DNA of 64,000 nt from Streptomyces pristinaespiralis (GTDB lineage: Bacteria; Actinomycetota; Actinomycetes; Streptomycetales; Streptomycetaceae): NCBI RefSeq assembly GCF_001278075.1, contig NZ_CP011340.1, forward strand, positions 3,224,001 to 3,288,000, in the 5' to 3' direction. Numbering within the stretch: position 1 is the first letter of the stretch; the number at the start of each line of letters is the position of its first letter. A program made the position numbers and the translations under genes. Shown in pieces: positions 32,715-42,038 of the stretch. Under the pieces are notes generated by a model. The model ran no database searches. It was not told the origin of the DNA and saw only the letters and a list, made by a program, of their open reading frames with translations.

Positions 32715-34874
32715 ATGACGTCGACGCAACCCCTCTCCTTCCCGCGTCAGTCCGCGCGGACGCAGCGCTTCACGCTGGGCGCCCCCCGCGCCTTCACGGT
32801 GTCGCCGGACGGTTCACGCGTGGTCTTTCTGCGCTCGTCCTCCGGAACGGACCGTTCGGGACTGCTGTGGGTGCTCGATCTCGAGGGCCACGGCCCGCCG
32901 CAGGAGCGGCCTGCCGCCGATCCGCGGGAGTTGCTGGGCGGCATCGCCGAGGAGCTCTCCGCCGAGGAACGAGCACGGCGCGAGCGCAGCAGGGAAGGGT
33001 CGGCCGGGATCGTCGCCTACGCGGTGGACCGAGCGGTCGAGTTGGCGGCGTTCACCCTGTCCGGGCGGCTGTTCACCGCGGAGCTGCGGGCGGGGACCGC
33101 GCGTGAACTCCCCACGCCGGGGCCGGTGCTCGACCCGCGGCCGTCCCCCGACGGCCGGCTGGTCGCGTACGTGGCCGGCGGCGCGCTGCGTGTGACGGGC
33201 GCGGAGGGCGAGGAGGACCGTGCCCTCGCGGAGCCGGAGGACGAGCACACCACGTACGGCCTCGCGGAGTTCATCGCGGCGGAGGAGATGGGCCGTTCAC
33301 GCGGCTTCTGGTGGTCACCGGACTCGGACCGGCTGCTCGTCGCCCGCGCCGACGAGCGGGACGTGCGGCGCTGGTGGATCCCCGATCCGGCGCAGCCGGA
33401 CCAGGAGCCCTCGAAGGTCGCCTATCCGGCCGCCGGGACGCCCAACGCCACCGTCCGGCTGTTCTTCGTCGCTCTGGACGGGAACCGCACGGAGGTGACC
33501 TGGGACCGCGAGCGCTACCCCTATCTGGCGCGGGTGCACTGGTCCGCCGCCGGCCCTCCGCTGCTGCTCGTGCAGTCGCGGGACCAGCGCACCCAGCTGT
33601 ATCTGGCCGTGGACCCGGAGTCCGGCTCGACCCGGACGGTGCACGTGGACGAGGACGAGGCCTGGCTGGAACTCTTCTCCGGCGTCCCGGCCTGGGCCCC
33701 TGAGTCCTCCTACGAGCAGGGCTTCGGCGGCGGGCGGCTGGTGCGCATCGCCGACGAGGGCGGAGCGCGGGTGCTCGCCGTGGGCGACCGGGTGCTGACC
33801 GGCGCGCAGCTGCAGCTGCGCGCGGTGCTCGACATCGGCGAGAGCGACGTGCTGGTCTCCGCGGCGGCGGGTGCGGACTCCGCGGAGCCGGAGACCGGCG
33901 AGATCCATGTGTACCGGGTGAACGAGCTGGGCGTCGAGCGTGTGTCCGACGGCCCGGGGGTCCACGCGGCGGTGCGCGGGGGCGGGGTGACCGTCCTGGC
34001 CTCGTCGCGTACGGACGTCAGCGGCGCGCTCGTCCAGGTGCTCAGGGACGGCAAGCAGGTCGCGGTGGTGGCCTCGCACGCCGAGGAGCCGGTGCTGCGT
34101 GCCCGGCCGACGCTGACCGAGGCGGGCGCCCGCCGGATCCCGTGCGCGGTGCTGCTGCCGTCCGGCCACCGGGATGCGGACGGTCCGCTGCCGGTGCTGA
34201 TGGACCCGTACGGGGGACCTCATGGCCAGCGCGTGCTCGCGGCGCACAATCCGTACCTGACCTCGCAGTGGTTCGCCGATCAGGGTTTCGCCGTGGTCGT
34301 CGCCGACGGCCGGGGCACTCCGGGCCGCTCCCCCGGCTGGGAGAAGGCGGTCGTGGGCGACTTCACGCCGACGCTGGACGACCAGATCGAGGCGCTGCAG
34401 TCACTGGCCGGTTCCTTCCCGCTCGACCTCGACCGGGTGGCGATCCGCGGCTGGTCGTACGGCGGTTACCTGGCGGCCATGGCGGTGCTGCGCCGCCCCG
34501 ACGTCTTCCACGCGGCGGTGGCGGGCGCCCCGGTCACCGACTGGAGGCTCTACGACACCCACTACACGGAGCGCTATCTGGGCGACCCGGCCGCGCAGTC
34601 CGCGGCGTACGCGGCGAACTCGCTGGTGACCGATGCCGGGTTGACGTCCGCGGAGGGCCCGGCGCGGCCGTTGATGATCGTCCACGGTCTGGCCGACGAC
34701 AATGTCGTCATGGCCCACACGCTGCGGCTCTCGTCGGCGCTGCTGGCCGCAGGCCGGGCGCACGAGGTGCTGCCGCTGACCGGGGTGACGCACATGACGC
34801 CGCAGGAGCAGATCGCGGAGAACCTGCTGCTTCTCCAGGTCGACTTCCTCAAGCGGTCGCTGGGTCGGGCGTGA
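32715..34874 (+). CDS. S9 family prolyl oligopeptidase (DPP4-type)
   Basis: A 719-residue cytoplasmic serine peptidase. The N-terminal about 480 residues are a beta-propeller of the DPP4_N kind (FTVSPDGSRVVFLRSSSG, FWWSPDSDRLLVARADERD). The C-terminal alpha/beta-hydrolase has PVLMDPYGGPHGQRVLAAHN, the nucleophile S581 in IRGWSYGGYLAAMA, D661 in VHGLADDNVV and H693 in GVTHMTPQEQ. The EE motif that binds the peptide N-terminus in DPP4 is matched by EFIAAEEMGRSRGFWW. It should release N-terminal dipeptides, often after Pro. No signal peptide is seen. Confidence 0.93.
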   Translation: MTSTQPLSFPRQSARTQRFTLGAPRAFTVSPDGSRVVFLRSSSGTDRSGLLWVLDLEGHGPPQERPAADPRELLGGIAEELSAEERARRERSREGSAGIVAYAVDRAVELAAFTLSGRLFTAELRAGTARELPTPGPVLDPRPSPDGRLVAYVAGGALRVTGAEGEEDRALAEPEDEHTTYGLAEFIAAEEMGRSRGFWWSPDSDRLLVARADERDVRRWWIPDPAQPDQEPSKVAYPAAGTPNATVRLFFVALDGNRTEVTWDRERYPYLARVHWSAAGPPLLLVQSRDQRTQLYLAVDPESGSTRTVHVDEDEAWLELFSGVPAWAPESSYEQGFGGGRLVRIADEGGARVLAVGDRVLTGAQLQLRAVLDIGESDVLVSAAAGADSAEPETGEIHVYRVNELGVERVSDGPGVHAAVRGGGVTVLASSRTDVSGALVQVLRDGKQVAVVASHAEEPVLRARPTLTEAGARRIPCAVLLPSGHRDADGPLPVLMDPYGGPHGQRVLAAHNPYLTSQWFADQGFAVVVADGRGTPGRSPGWEKAVVGDFTPTLDDQIEALQSLAGSFPLDLDRVAIRGWSYGGYLAAMAVLRRPDVFHAAVAGAPVTDWRLYDTHYTERYLGDPAAQSAAYAANSLVTDAGLTSAEGPARPLMIVHGLADDNVVMAHTLRLSSALLAAGRAHEVLPLTGVTHMTPQEQIAENLLLLQVDFLKRSLGRA

Positions 34875-34882
34875 CACCGGGA

Positions 34883-36022
34883 CTACCAGTTCGGCGGCGG
34901 TGACGACGGCGGCGGGGGCCCGAACCCGCCGCCGGACGGGGAGCCGGGCGGTGAGCCCGGGTGGGGGTAGCCGTAACCGGGCGGCGCGGAGGGCGGATAC
35001 CCGTATCCGGGCCGGGCCGGCGGATAGCCGTAGCCGGGGGCGGGCTGCGGATACCCGTAGCCCGAGGTCGCCCCGGACCCGCCCGCCGGTCCGCTCTCGC
35101 CGCGGCGCGTGAGGAGGACGATCAGCAGGAGCCCCGCGACCAGCTCGAACACGGAGGTTGCGACGAGCAGTTGGTACTCCAGCGGCGCTCGGCCGAAGTG
35201 CTGGAGGATCCGCAGCCGGACGGCGGCGTCCACGCCGACCGCTCCGGAGGCGAGCACGGCCACGGCGACGACTGCTCCCAGCGGCCGGGAGTACACGGCC
35301 CTGGCCAGCAGGCCCACGCCCGCGGTGAGGCCGAGGACGACGGTCGTGGCCGCCAGCCAGCCCGACGGCGGCGCCAGCAGCCGCTGCCCGACCCGCTCGC
35401 CGCCGACCAGGCTGTCGAGGTACACCTCCGGCCCGAACTGGTAGCCGAAGCGGAGCTGCCAGGCCGTGACCAGGGCGGCCTCCAGGAGCAGGAGCGCGCC
35501 GGCGAGCCAGGCCACCACGACGGTCGGCCCGGCGGGCGTCCGGCGGTGCGGGGCGGCGCGCGGGCCCTGGTCGTCGTGCGCCTCTGCCGGGCGTCTTCCC
35601 GCCACGGCCGTGATGACGAGCCCGACGGCCAGCCCCAGCACGGCGAAGGTGCTGAACAGCGCGCGGGTGCGGATCGAGTCGGTGGGCTGGAGATACGCCC
35701 AGGAGGCGGTCAGGACCCACAGGCTGGGCAGCCGGACGGCGAGGGTGAACACCGCGGCTGCGACCAGCGCGGAGGCCGCCACCGACGAGCGCAGCACGGC
35801 GACGCCGACGCCCGCGTACACCGCCAGAAGCGCGCCGTCGAGCGGCGAGGTGGCCTGCTGGGCGATCCGCCACTCCCGCCGGGGGTCAGAGGCCCAGTAG
35901 CGCCACAGTCCCTCGAGCCCGCCGGACACCGAGATGTCCCTGACGATCCACGCTCCCGTGATCAGGGCGAGCACGCCGCACAGCGCCGCTCCCGTGATCC
36001 TGGCCCCCCGCGTAAGAGTCAC
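34883..36022 (-). CDS. Polytopic membrane protein with Gly-Tyr-Pro repeat tail
   Basis: A 379-residue protein. About eight hydrophobic helices cover residues 8-315, including ITGAALCGVLALITGAWIV and LLVATSVFELVAGLLLIVLL. The C-terminal 65 residues are a low-complexity repeat of PGYGYPP-like units. The body resembles no transporter family I know; databases mostly leave such Streptomyces proteins as hypothetical membrane proteins. The start is GTG at 36022 with CAGGAT ending 7 nt before it, so it may be leaderless; AGGA in the same stretch could also act as Shine-Dalgarno. It converges on the S9 peptidase with 8 bp between the stops. Confidence 0.75.
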   Translation of the reverse strand: MTLTRGARITGAALCGVLALITGAWIVRDISVSGGLEGLWRYWASDPRREWRIAQQATSPLDGALLAVYAGVGVAVLRSSVAASALVAAAVFTLAVRLPSLWVLTASWAYLQPTDSIRTRALFSTFAVLGLAVGLVITAVAGRRPAEAHDDQGPRAAPHRRTPAGPTVVVAWLAGALLLLEAALVTAWQLRFGYQFGPEVYLDSLVGGERVGQRLLAPPSGWLAATTVVLGLTAGVGLLARAVYSRPLGAVVAVAVLASGAVGVDAAVRLRILQHFGRAPLEYQLLVATSVFELVAGLLLIVLLTRRGESGPAGGSGATSGYGYPQPAPGYGYPPARPGYGYPPSAPPGYGYPHPGSPPGSPSGGGFGPPPPSSPPPNW

Positions 36023-36029
36023 ATCGACG

Positions 36030-36035
36030 ATCCTG
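36030..36035 (-). promoter_or_regulatory. -10 element of a possible leaderless promoter (membrane protein)
   Basis: Minus-strand CAGGAT followed by 7 nt and GTG at 36022. The first position departs from the consensus T, and AGGA can also be read as a Shine-Dalgarno, so this is uncertain. Confidence 0.3.
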
Positions 36036-36104
36036 CATACCGGCCAGGGGCGGGACAAGGCGGGGACCGGACAGTTCCGGACAACCGGAACGGGGACGGG
36101 CAAG

Positions 36105-36141
36105 GACCGGCCGGGTCCGCATGGCGCGGTCCCGGCCGGTC
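36105..36141. terminator. Terminator downstream of opp operon 1
   Basis: Arms 36105-36120 and 36126-36141 pair over 16 positions with one mismatch, loop ATGGC. It lies 110 bp after the stop of the last ATPase gene. Confidence 0.75.
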
Positions 36142-36251
36142 TACGGCACCCGCACGGCCGTACGTTCCTCAGCGTGAGGCGTCCGTATATCGGACCTGCG
36201 ACGCCCGAGTTGCGGCGGTGTTAAATGAACTGGCCCACAACCGGCGGGGAT

Positions 36252-37316
36252 TCACAGGGATTTCGTGCCGCCGCCGTCGTCCGGCGCCACGCCGCTGGGC
36301 ACCACATGCTTCTCCTCCGCGAAGTGGCATGCCGACGGGTGGTGCGCCGGCCCTGCCGCCTGCTCCAGGTGCGGCGGCACGGCGAGCAGCGGAACCTCCC
36401 GCGCGCACCGCTCCTGGGCCTTCCAGCAGCGGGTGCGGAAGCGGCAGCCGGAAGGGATGTTGGTGGGCGACGGCACGTCCCCCGTGAGGATGATCCTCTC
36501 TCGGTGCTCGCGCGCCCGAGGGTCGGGCACGGGCACGGCGGAGAGCAGGGCCTGGGTGTAGGGGTGGGTGGGGTGGTCGTAGATCTCGGCGTCCCGCCCG
36601 ATCTCGACGATCCGTCCCAGGTACATCACGCCGACCCGGTCCGAGATGTGCCGGACGATCGACAGGTCATGTGCGATGAACACATAGCTGAGCGAGAACT
36701 CGCTCTGCAGTGTGTCCAGCAGGTTGATGACCTGCGCCTGGACGGACACGTCCAGTGCGGAGACCGGCTCGTCGGCCACGATGACCTCGGGCCGCAGGGC
36801 GAGCCCCCGGGCGATGCCGATGCGCTGGCGCTGGCCGCCGGAGAACTGGTGCGGATAGCGGTTGATGTACTCGGGATTGAGCCCGACGACGTCCAGCAGT
36901 TCCTGGACCTTCTGCCTGCGGGAGCCCTTGGGGGCCACCTCCGGGTGGATCTCGTACGGCTCGCCGATGATGTCGCCGACCGTCATCCGCGGGTTGAGCG
37001 AGGTGTACGGGTCCTGGAACACCATCTGGATGTTGCGGCGGACCGCCTTCAGCGCGCGCCCCGACAGCTTGGTGATGTCCTCGCCCTTGTAGCGGATGGC
37101 GCCCGCCGTGGGCCGCTCCAGGTGGACCAGCATCTTGGCGAGCGTGGACTTGCCGCAGCCCGACTCCCCCACGATGCCGAGGGTCTCTCCGGCGAACAGG
37201 TCGAGGTCGACGCCGTCGACCGCCTTGACCGCGCCGACGTGTTTCTTGAAGAGGATGCCGCGGGTCAGCGGGTAGTGCTTGACCAGGTCGCGCACCTCGA
37301 GGATCGCCTCAGCCAT
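36252..37316 (-). CDS. oppF: Oligopeptide ABC transporter ATPase, OppF type (operon 1)
   Basis: A 354-residue ATPase of a peptide importer. Walker [18 protein letters not shown], signature [18 protein letters not shown], Walker [13 protein letters not shown] and H-loop FIAHDLSI are complete. The C-terminal oligopeptide-transporter (oligo_HPY) region has [17 protein letters not shown], a set of spaced cysteines like those that bind a 4Fe-4S cluster in a mycobacterial OppD. It couples ATP hydrolysis to peptide uptake with its OppD partner. Its ATG overlaps the stop of oppD by 8 bp. It is last in the operon and followed by a terminator. It is very similar to the protein at 43681-44829. Confidence 0.93.
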   Translation of the reverse strand: MAEAILEVRDLVKHYPLTRGILFKKHVGAVKAVDGVDLDLFAGETLGIVGESGCGKSTLAKMLVHLERPTAGAIRYKGEDITKLSGRALKAVRRNIQMVFQDPYTSLNPRMTVGDIIGEPYEIHPEVAPKGSRRQKVQELLDVVGLNPEYINRYPHQFSGGQRQRIGIARGLALRPEVIVADEPVSALDVSVQAQVINLLDTLQSEFSLSYVFIAHDLSIVRHISDRVGVMYLGRIVEIGRDAEIYDHPTHPYTQALLSAVPVPDPRAREHRERIILTGDVPSPTNIPSGCRFRTRCWKAQERCAREVPLLAVPPHLEQAAGPAHHPSACHFAEEKHVVPSGVAPDDGGGTKSL

Positions 37317-38337
37317 GGATGGCCGCCTCCCAGAAGTGGCACGCGCTGCCGCGCTGCTCGTTCACCTCGTACAGCGGCGGTACGTCGGTCCGGCACACGT
37401 CCTGGGCCATCGGGCAGCGCGGGTTGAAGGCGCAGCCGGGCGGGATGTGCATCAAATTGGGCGGCAGGCCCTTGATGGCGTAGAGCTCCTTCCCCTTCTG
37501 GTCCAGGCGCGGGATCGACTCGAGCAGGCCCTTGGTGTACGGGTGGGCGGGTGCCCGGTAGATGTCGTGGACGGGGGCGGTCTCCACGATCCGCCCTGCG
37601 TACATCACCGCGATCTTGTCCGCGACGTCGGCGACGACACCGAGGTCGTGGGTGATCAGGATCAGCCCCATGTCCAGTTCGCGCTGGAGCTCGGCCAGCA
37701 GGTCCATCACCTGTGCCTGGACGGTCACGTCGAGCGCTGTGGTCGGCTCGTCGGCGATGATCAGGTCCGGTTCCAGGGAGAGTGCCATCGCGATCATGAT
37801 CCGCTGGCGCATTCCGCCGGAGAACTGGTGCGGGTACTGGCCCACGCGTTCCTTGGCCGCGGGGATGCGGACCCGGTCCATCAGCTCGACGGCCCTGGCC
37901 TTCGCGTCCTTGCGGGACAGGCCCTGATGGACGATGAACATCTCCCCCAGCTGGTCCCCCACGCTCAGTACGGGGTTGAGGGAGGACAGGGCGTCCTGGA
38001 AGATCATGGCCATTCCGGCGCCCCTGATCTTCCGCCGTTCGTCCTCCCGCATCTTCAGCAGGTCCTGGCCCTTGAAGAGGATCTCGCCACCGGTGATCCT
38101 GCCGGGCGGCATGTCGAGGATGCCCATGACGGTCTGGGCGGTGACGGACTTGCCCGACCCCGACTCGCCCAGCACCGCGAGCGTCTCTCCGGCGTCGACG
38201 GTGTAGTTCACGCCGTTGACGGCTCTGGCCACGCCGTCGCGGGTGCGGAACTCCACGTGCAGGTCGCGTACGTCGAGCAGACGGCCTGGCGTGTCCGGTT
38301 CCGCGGACATCACGGCCTCGTAGGACGTGGCGGGCAT
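37309..38337 (-). CDS. oppD: Oligopeptide ABC transporter ATPase, OppD type (operon 1)
   Basis: A 342-residue ATPase. Walker [21 protein letters not shown], signature [17 protein letters not shown], Walker [15 protein letters not shown] and switch [11 protein letters not shown] are all intact. The C-terminal segment [20 protein letters not shown] followed by ACHFW supplies the Cys/His pattern of the oligo_HPY tail. The first ATG (38337) has AAGGAGC upstream. It lies 17 bp from the permease stop and overlaps oppF by 8 bp, exactly as in the second operon. Confidence 0.93.
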   Translation of the reverse strand: MPATSYEAVMSAEPDTPGRLLDVRDLHVEFRTRDGVARAVNGVNYTVDAGETLAVLGESGSGKSVTAQTVMGILDMPPGRITGGEILFKGQDLLKMREDERRKIRGAGMAMIFQDALSSLNPVLSVGDQLGEMFIVHQGLSRKDAKARAVELMDRVRIPAAKERVGQYPHQFSGGMRQRIMIAMALSLEPDLIIADEPTTALDVTVQAQVMDLLAELQRELDMGLILITHDLGVVADVADKIAVMYAGRIVETAPVHDIYRAPAHPYTKGLLESIPRLDQKGKELYAIKGLPPNLMHIPPGCAFNPRCPMAQDVCRTDVPPLYEVNEQRGSACHFWEAAIHG

Positions 38338-38354
38338 GGCGGCTCCTTGGGCGG

Positions 38355-39353
38355 TCAGCGCAGCTTGGGATCGAGGGCGTCGCGTACCGCGTCGCCGAGC
38401 ATGATGAAGGCCAGCACCGTGATCGCCAGCGCGCCGGCGGGCCACAGCAGCATGTGCGGGGCGTTGCGGATGTACGGGGAGGCCGAGGAGATGTCGATCC
38501 CCCAGGAGACCGTCGGCGGCTTGAGCCCGACGCCCAGGAAGGACAGCGTGGCCTCCAGCGAGATGTAGGTGCCCAGGGCGATGGTCGCCACGACGATCAC
38601 CGGCGCGACGGCGTTGGGGGCGATGTGCCGCAGCAGCATCCGTGAGCTGGAGGCGCCGAGGGCTCGGGCGGCCTGCACGTAGTCGTTCTGCTTGGCGGTG
38701 ATGACGCTGCCGCGTGCGATGCGGGAGATCTGCGGCCAGCCGAGCAGCACCATGAAGCCGACCACGGGCCAGACGGTGCTGCTGGTGATGACGGACAGCA
38801 GCACCAGACCGCCGAGCACGACGGGGATGCCGAAGAAGACGTCGGTGAGCCGGGACAGCACGGCGTCCCAGGCACCGCCGAAGAAACCGGCGAGCCCGCC
38901 GAGCACGGAACCGAGCAGCGCCACACCGAGGGTGGCGCAGACACCGACGGTGACCGAGGCCCGTGCGCCGTAGACCGTACGGGTGTAGACGTCGCAGCCC
39001 TGCCCGTTGAAACCGAAGGGGTGACCGGGCTGGGAGCCCTGTTGTGCCTTGGCCAGATCGCACGACTGCGGGTTGCCGGAGGCGATCAGGGAGGGCCACA
39101 GGGAGATGACGATCAGGAAGAGGATGACGAGGGCGGAGAGGATGAAGACGGGGTTGCGCCGCAGGTCCCGCCAGGCGTCCGACCAGAGGCTGCGCGGCTT
39201 GCCGGCGGGGCCGGCTCCGTCGGGCCCGCCGGGGGCCTTCTCCAGCGTCTCGCCCTCCGCCATCGCGAGGTTGGCCGCCCCGCCCGCTCCGGTGGCCGCG
39301 ACGGCGGTGTGCCCCGGGTCGTCGAAGTGCGGATTCTGCTGCGGCTCAGGCAT
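38355..39353 (-). CDS. oppC: Peptide ABC transporter permease, OppC type (operon 1)
   Basis: A 332-residue membrane permease. A cytoplasmic N-tail of about 60 residues leads to KPRSLWSDAWRDLRRNPVFI and the first helix. Five further helices follow, with the EAA-type loop RALGASSSRMLLRHIAPNAV that contacts the ATPases. The C-terminus LGDAVRDALDPKLR is the family norm. It overlaps the preceding permease by 8 bp. With OppB it forms the channel through which the substrate-binding lipoprotein delivers peptide. Confidence 0.92.
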   Translation of the reverse strand: MPEPQQNPHFDDPGHTAVAATGAGGAANLAMAEGETLEKAPGGPDGAGPAGKPRSLWSDAWRDLRRNPVFILSALVILFLIVISLWPSLIASGNPQSCDLAKAQQGSQPGHPFGFNGQGCDVYTRTVYGARASVTVGVCATLGVALLGSVLGGLAGFFGGAWDAVLSRLTDVFFGIPVVLGGLVLLSVITSSTVWPVVGFMVLLGWPQISRIARGSVITAKQNDYVQAARALGASSSRMLLRHIAPNAVAPVIVVATIALGTYISLEATLSFLGVGLKPPTVSWGIDISSASPYIRNAPHMLLWPAGALAITVLAFIMLGDAVRDALDPKLR

Positions 39354-40269
39354 ACCGGATCCTCGGGTCCAGGACGGCGTACAGAAGGTCCACCAGCAGG
39401 TTCGCCACCAGGAAGACGATGACGAGAACGCTGACGAAGCCGACGACGGTCTGCGTGTTCTGGCGCAGGATGCCCTGGTAGAGCTGGTAGCCGACGCCGT
39501 GGATGTTGAAGATCCGTTCGGTGACGATCGCACCGCCCATGAGGGCGCCGACGTCGGTCCCGATGAAGGTGACCACCGGGATGAGCGAGTTGCGCAGCAG
39601 GTGTTTGCGGATGACCCGGCCCCTGGGCAGGCCCTTGGCCTTCGCCGTGCGGACGTAGTCGGCGCGGCTGTTCTCCGCGATGGAGGTGCGGGTCAGCCGG
39701 GTGACGTAGGCCAGCGAGACGGAGGCGAGCACCAGGCCGGGGACGATCAGTTCGTCGAGCCGCGCGTCGGTGGAGACCGACGGGTCGATGATGTCCCACT
39801 TGTAGCCGAGCAGCAGTTGGAGCAGCAGGCCGGTGACGAACGTGGGCACCGAGATGACCACGAGGGTGAGCAGCAGCACGCCGCTGTCCACCGGCCGGCC
39901 GCGGCGCAGGCCGGTGACGACGCCGAGGGCGATGCCGATGACGATCTCGAAGACGATGGCCACCAGGGTGAGCCGGATCGTGACGGGGAAGGCCTCGCCC
40001 ATCAGCTCGGTGACCTCCTGCCCGTTGAAGGCGGTGCCGAAGTCTCCGGTGAAGACGTTGCCCATGTAGGTCGCGTACTGCTGCCACAGGGGCTTGTCGA
40101 GGCCGAACTCCTTGCGCAGCTGCGCGGCCGTCGCCGGGTCGCACTGGCGCTCGCCGCACAGCCCGGCGATGGGGTCGCCCATCACGTTGACCATGAGGAA
40201 GATCAGCAGGGTGGCGCCGAAGAAGACGGGGACCATCTGCAGCAGACGCCGGATCACATAACGTCCCAT
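39346..40269 (-). CDS. oppB: Peptide ABC transporter permease, OppB type (operon 1)
   Basis: A 307-residue permease with six helices, beginning MGRYVIRRLLQMVPVFFGAT. The ATPase-contact loop is AKAKGLPRGRVIRKHLLRNS. The external loop between helices 1 and 2 (GDPIAGLCGERQCDPATAAQ) is typical of the DppB/OppB family, here with two Cys. The C-terminus VDLLYAVLDPRIRYA is standard. The start is the ATG at 40269. It is first of the four membrane and ATPase genes after the SBP gene. Confidence 0.92.
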   Translation of the reverse strand: MGRYVIRRLLQMVPVFFGATLLIFLMVNVMGDPIAGLCGERQCDPATAAQLRKEFGLDKPLWQQYATYMGNVFTGDFGTAFNGQEVTELMGEAFPVTIRLTLVAIVFEIVIGIALGVVTGLRRGRPVDSGVLLLTLVVISVPTFVTGLLLQLLLGYKWDIIDPSVSTDARLDELIVPGLVLASVSLAYVTRLTRTSIAENSRADYVRTAKAKGLPRGRVIRKHLLRNSLIPVVTFIGTDVGALMGGAIVTERIFNIHGVGYQLYQGILRQNTQTVVGFVSVLVIVFLVANLLVDLLYAVLDPRIRYA

Positions 40270-40300
40270 GAAGGGCTCCGGGGGTCGTGGGAAGGGGGAC

Positions 40301-40327
40301 GGCCCGGCGCTGCGGGCGCGCCGGGCC
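40301..40327. terminator. Intercistronic hairpin after the SBP gene of operon 1
   Basis: A 10-bp perfect stem (40301-40310 and 40318-40327) between the SBP stop and oppB. It could slow read-through or stabilise the upstream mRNA so that more SBP than permease is made. The second operon has a stronger hairpin in the same place. Confidence 0.55.
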
Positions 40328-40342
40328 GGGTGCCTTCGGCCG

Positions 40343-41971
40343 TCAGTTGACCTTGATCTCTTCGTAGACGGGGACGCTGAACGGATTGAGTGCGACGTTC
40401 GAGACGCGCTCGGAGTACCCGGCGCTGCCGTTCTGGTACCAGAGCGGAATGGCGGCCATCTCGTCCCGTACGACCTTCTCCGCCTCCTTGAACGCCGCGA
40501 CGGCCGCGGCCGGGTCCGCCTCCGCGTTGGCCTTGTCGACCAGGTCGTCGAACTTCTTGTTGCTCCACTTGCCGTCGTTGGACGAGGCGTTGGTGTAGTA
40601 GAGCGGCTGGAGGAAGTTCTGGATCAGCGGGTAGTCCATCTGCCAGCCGGCCCGGAAGGGGCCCGGCATCTTGGACTGGATGATCTGGTTCCGGAAGTCG
40701 GCGAAGGTGCCGACCGGGTTGCCGACGCAGGCCCGGTCGTTGCCGAGGGCGTTCTTGATGGAGTTGCAGACGGCGTCGACCCAGTCCTTGTGCGACCCGG
40801 TGTCCGCGTTGTACGTGAGGGTGACCCGGCCACCGGGCAGGCCGCCGCCCTCGGCGATCAGCCGCTTCGCCTCCGCGGGGTCGTATTCGCAGGCCTTGCC
40901 GCACAGAGTCGGGTCGAAGCCGCCCTCCTCGCCGAGCACGGGCGAGGTCCAGTCCTTCGCGGGGGTGCGGGTCTGCTGGAAGATGGTGTCGGTGATCTGC
41001 TTGCGGTTGATCGCCATCGAAAGACCGGTGCGGACCTTCGCTCCGTCCGCCGTGTTCCACTGCTTGTCGTAGTAGGGGAAGGCGAGGGTCTGGATGATGC
41101 CGGCGGGGGTGTTGATGTACCGGTCGCCGAGGTCCGCCTTCACGTTCTTCAGCTGGGACGCGGGTACGTCGTCGACCAGGTCGAGGTTGCCGGCGATCAG
41201 GTCGGTGTAGGCGGTGTTGTTGTCGGTGTAGACCTTGAGGTCGATGCCGCCGTTCTGCGCCTTGTCGGGTCCGTTGTACCCGTCCCAGCGGCGCAGGGAC
41301 ATCTGGGATCCCCTTGCGTAGGAGTCGACGAGGTAGGGGCCGTTGCCGACGGGCTTGGCGAGCCAGGCGTCGTGGTCGTCGAAGAAGGCCCTCGGCAGCG
41401 GGGCGAACGCCGCGTAGCCGAGGGTGTCGGGCCATGTGGAGAACTTCTGCGACAGCTTGACGGTGAAGGTCCGGTCGCCGGTGACCTTGAGCCCGGACAG
41501 CGTCTGCGCGCTCGGCTGCCCCTTCTCCGGGTGGACCTTCTCGTACCCGTCGATGTAGCCGAAGAAGTACGCGTTGCGCTGGTTGTTCTTCAGGTGGGCG
41601 CCGTAGTTCCACGCGTCCACGAAGGAGCGGGCCGTGACGGCCTCGCCGTTGCTGAACTTCCAGCCGGGTCTGACGGTGACGGTGAAGTTGACCGAGTCCT
41701 TGGTCTCGATGCTCTCGGCGAGCATGTCCTTGGCCTCGCCGGTCTTGGGGTCGTACTGCTTGAGTCCCCGGAAGATCATGGCGAGCACCTTGCCGCCCTG
41801 CACCTCATTGGTGTTGGCGGGCTCCAGGGGGTTCTGCGGGTCGCCCCAGGAGGAACTCACGATCCCGTCGGCGCCACTGCCGCCGCTGTCGCTTCCGCCG
41901 CCGCAGGCCGCCGCCGTGAGGGCGACGGCGATCGCGCATGCGGCCCACTTCGCGTGGGTGGCTCCGCGCAT
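40343..41971 (-). CDS. oppA: Oligopeptide-binding lipoprotein (operon 1)
   Basis: A 542-residue SBP_bac_5 lipoprotein. The signal peptide (AKWAACAIAVALTAAACGGG) ends in a lipobox with Cys in AAAC. The mature protein shows NPLEPANTNEVQGGKVLAMI, the family signature VDAWNYGAHLKNNQRNAYFF and FAPLPRAFFDDHDAWLA. It binds peptides outside the membrane and hands them to OppB/OppC. The ATG at 41971 has AGGAGGC upstream. A 7-bp-arm inverted repeat lies in its leader. Its paralogue at 47916-49532 shares length and motifs. Confidence 0.93.
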   Translation of the reverse strand: MRGATHAKWAACAIAVALTAAACGGGSDSGGSGADGIVSSSWGDPQNPLEPANTNEVQGGKVLAMIFRGLKQYDPKTGEAKDMLAESIETKDSVNFTVTVRPGWKFSNGEAVTARSFVDAWNYGAHLKNNQRNAYFFGYIDGYEKVHPEKGQPSAQTLSGLKVTGDRTFTVKLSQKFSTWPDTLGYAAFAPLPRAFFDDHDAWLAKPVGNGPYLVDSYARGSQMSLRRWDGYNGPDKAQNGGIDLKVYTDNNTAYTDLIAGNLDLVDDVPASQLKNVKADLGDRYINTPAGIIQTLAFPYYDKQWNTADGAKVRTGLSMAINRKQITDTIFQQTRTPAKDWTSPVLGEEGGFDPTLCGKACEYDPAEAKRLIAEGGGLPGGRVTLTYNADTGSHKDWVDAVCNSIKNALGNDRACVGNPVGTFADFRNQIIQSKMPGPFRAGWQMDYPLIQNFLQPLYYTNASSNDGKWSNKKFDDLVDKANAEADPAAAVAAFKEAEKVVRDEMAAIPLWYQNGSAGYSERVSNVALNPFSVPVYEEIKVN

Positions 41972-41987
41972 GGAGTGCCTCCTAGAT

Positions 41988-42004
41988 CCCAAGTCAGACT
42001 TGGG
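41988..42004. promoter_or_regulatory. Palindromic operator candidate in the opp operon 1 leader
   Basis: CCCAAGT-CAG-ACTTGGG, perfect 7-bp arms, 17 bp before the SBP ATG and just upstream of its Shine-Dalgarno. It could bind a repressor or form a hairpin that masks the ribosome site. No matching site was found before operon 2, where a shorter repeat (CTTGT-4-ACAAG) occurs at 49554-49567. Confidence 0.5.
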
Positions 42005-42038
42005 CCCAATATCACCCCATAAAGGATCTAACGCATTT

